This document shows, piece after piece, positions 6,357 to 6,964 of a DNA stretch of 6,964 nt (position 1 is its first letter; each line of letters begins with the position of its first letter). The DNA lies in assembly GCF_001039265.1 (NCBI RefSeq), contig NZ_LFEK01000019.1, forward strand, positions 26,989 to 33,952, written 5' to 3'. A program made the translations under genes and the position numbers. The notes below the pieces were generated by a model. It did no database searches and was not told where the DNA came from. It saw only the letters and a program-made list of their open reading frames with translations. The stretch is from Synechococcus sp. GFB01. GTDB lineage: Bacteria > Cyanobacteriota > Cyanobacteriia > PCC-6307 > Cyanobiaceae.

Positions 6357-6507
6357 GTATGGCGCGGTTGCCCACTCTCCTGTCGGGCTGCAGCAAGTCA
6401 GGTTCGGCTGTGACGGACGCGCCGAAGGGGCTCGGGCGATGGTTTCATGGTCGGCTTTTCGGCCACCCAGGCGGATCTAACCTCGACGATATGCGACGTG
6501 GGCGACT

Positions 6508-6964
6508 TCAAAAGCCACTGCTGATGTTTACGCGGGCCTGTTCGCCACCCCGTTCAATCACAGCGGTATCGCCGCTTGCGGATCGCAGCCGCCAGCCTGT
6601 GCTTCCGATCGTTTCACCGACGCTGGCACTGGTGGAGCTGCCGCCGATTTGAAAGATCGCTGAGCTGTTTCCCCCGGGGACCTGGATCACACCCACCAAT
6701 TGAGGCATGCTGCCGCCACCGCTGCTGGCGGGGGGCGGTGCGCTTGGCGTGACGCCGCGGCCTTGAGCGGCTGGTGCGGGAGCACTGACCCGACTGCTCA
6801 TCGGAACCTGAAGCACCCGAGCCGGAGGTGCAGAGCTGCTTGGCAGGGTGGCCAACTCCTGCATCCATGGCTCATCCGGAGGAGGAGGAGGCAGCTCAGG
6901 GCCTTCGCCGCTGGCGTTTGACCCAGGGGCTTTGGCACTGGAGGCCGATGACGCTCCCCCGGCC
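6508..6964 (-). CDS. PilP/GspC-like protein, C-terminal part (5' end outside window)
   Basis: The frame is open from the window edge to TGA at 6508-6510, giving 151 visible residues. The internal ATG at 6864 is not the start, because the frame continues upstream with the same composition. Visible residues 1-85 are a disordered linker rich in Pro, Ser, Ala and Gly, with a five-proline run just before DEPW. Residues 86-151 form a compact beta-rich domain (PQLVGVIQV, then SAIFQIGG, SASVGETIGSTGWRL and AVIERGGEQARV). This pattern of strands matches the periplasmic homology region of GspC and PilP, which docks onto the secretin of type II secretion and type IV pilus machines. The assignment is by pattern only, so a role in pilus or secretion assembly is inferred. 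Its G+C content is higher than in the polysaccharide genes, partly because of the Pro/Gly/Ala codons. It is separated from the ligase gene by 170 bases and probably belongs to a different operon. Confidence 0.72.
   Translation of the reverse strand, partial: AGGASSASSAKAPGSNASGEGPELPPPPPDEPWMQELATLPSSSAPPARVLQVPMSSRVSAPAPAAQGRGVTPSAPPPASSGGGSMPQLVGVIQVPGGNSSAIFQIGGSSTSASVGETIGSTGWRLRSASGDTAVIERGGEQARVNISSGF

Noticed and set aside
6449..6467. Hairpin GGT-C-GGC-TTTTCG-GCC-ACC as a terminator after the PilP-like gene
   Set aside because: The stem is only six pairs with a bulge, and no T-run follows on the minus strand, so it does not meet the form of an intrinsic terminator.
6197..6652. A 151-codon plus-strand frame across the ligase start, the intergenic gap and the end of the PilP-like gene
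   Set aside because: It lies antisense to two better-supported genes, shows no domain-like pattern, and is rich in Ser, Gly and Arg, as antisense frames of G+C-rich genes often are.
6878..6891. Repeated GGA triplets as a microsatellite that might vary in length
   Set aside because: They simply encode a five-proline run in the linker of the PilP-like protein. In-frame variation is possible, but the run is too short to call a functional repeat.

Overview
The window looks like the edge of a surface-polysaccharide gene cluster in a picocyanobacterium, probably of the marine or brackish Synechococcus/Cyanobium/Prochlorococcus type. This assignment rests on the gene types (several different sulfotransferases beside glycosyltransferases and a Wzy/WaaL-type membrane protein), weak Shine-Dalgarno use, and the Pro/Ser/Ala-rich PilP/GspC-like protein at the right edge. 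It is an inference, because no rRNA or marker gene is present.

Layout: at the left edge, 2-343 (+) is the C-terminal end of a GT4 glycosyltransferase. It meets tail to tail, with a 12-bp overlap, a GT-A-fold (GT8-like) glycosyltransferase at 332-1414 (-). A sulfotransferase follows in the opposite orientation at 1633-2250 (+). Its true C-terminus appears to continue in another frame to 2456, pointing to a one-base deletion near 2220. From 6337 down to 2400 runs a compact leftward operon: O-antigen ligase/polymerase (5099-6337), PAPS-type sulfotransferase (4120-5157), a short unrecognised gene of 52 codons (3954-4112), a second sulfotransferase (3179-3937), and a putative GT-A-type glycosyltransferase (2400-3176). 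The right edge (6508 to beyond 6964, -) holds the C-terminal part of a PilP/GspC-like protein, which belongs to pilus or secretion machinery rather than to polysaccharide synthesis.

How the genes work together (inference): the glycosyltransferases build an oligosaccharide, the multi-pass Wzy/WaaL protein polymerises or ligates it, and three sulfotransferases of different subfamilies decorate it, giving a sulfated exopolysaccharide or O-antigen. Sulfated polymers made by clusters of this kind are known in cyanobacteria (for example the xss/synechan locus of Synechocystis), but nothing here identifies this glycan.

Base composition changes near the right end. Hand counts of G+C are about 48-52% in sampled 60-base lines of the operon, and 58-80% in the sampled lines above about 6360. 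The inverted, frameshifted sulfotransferase and a coding-like remnant beside it (1462-1581, -) suggest that this segment has been rearranged. No RNA genes, CRISPR arrays, insertion sequences or convincing terminators were seen.
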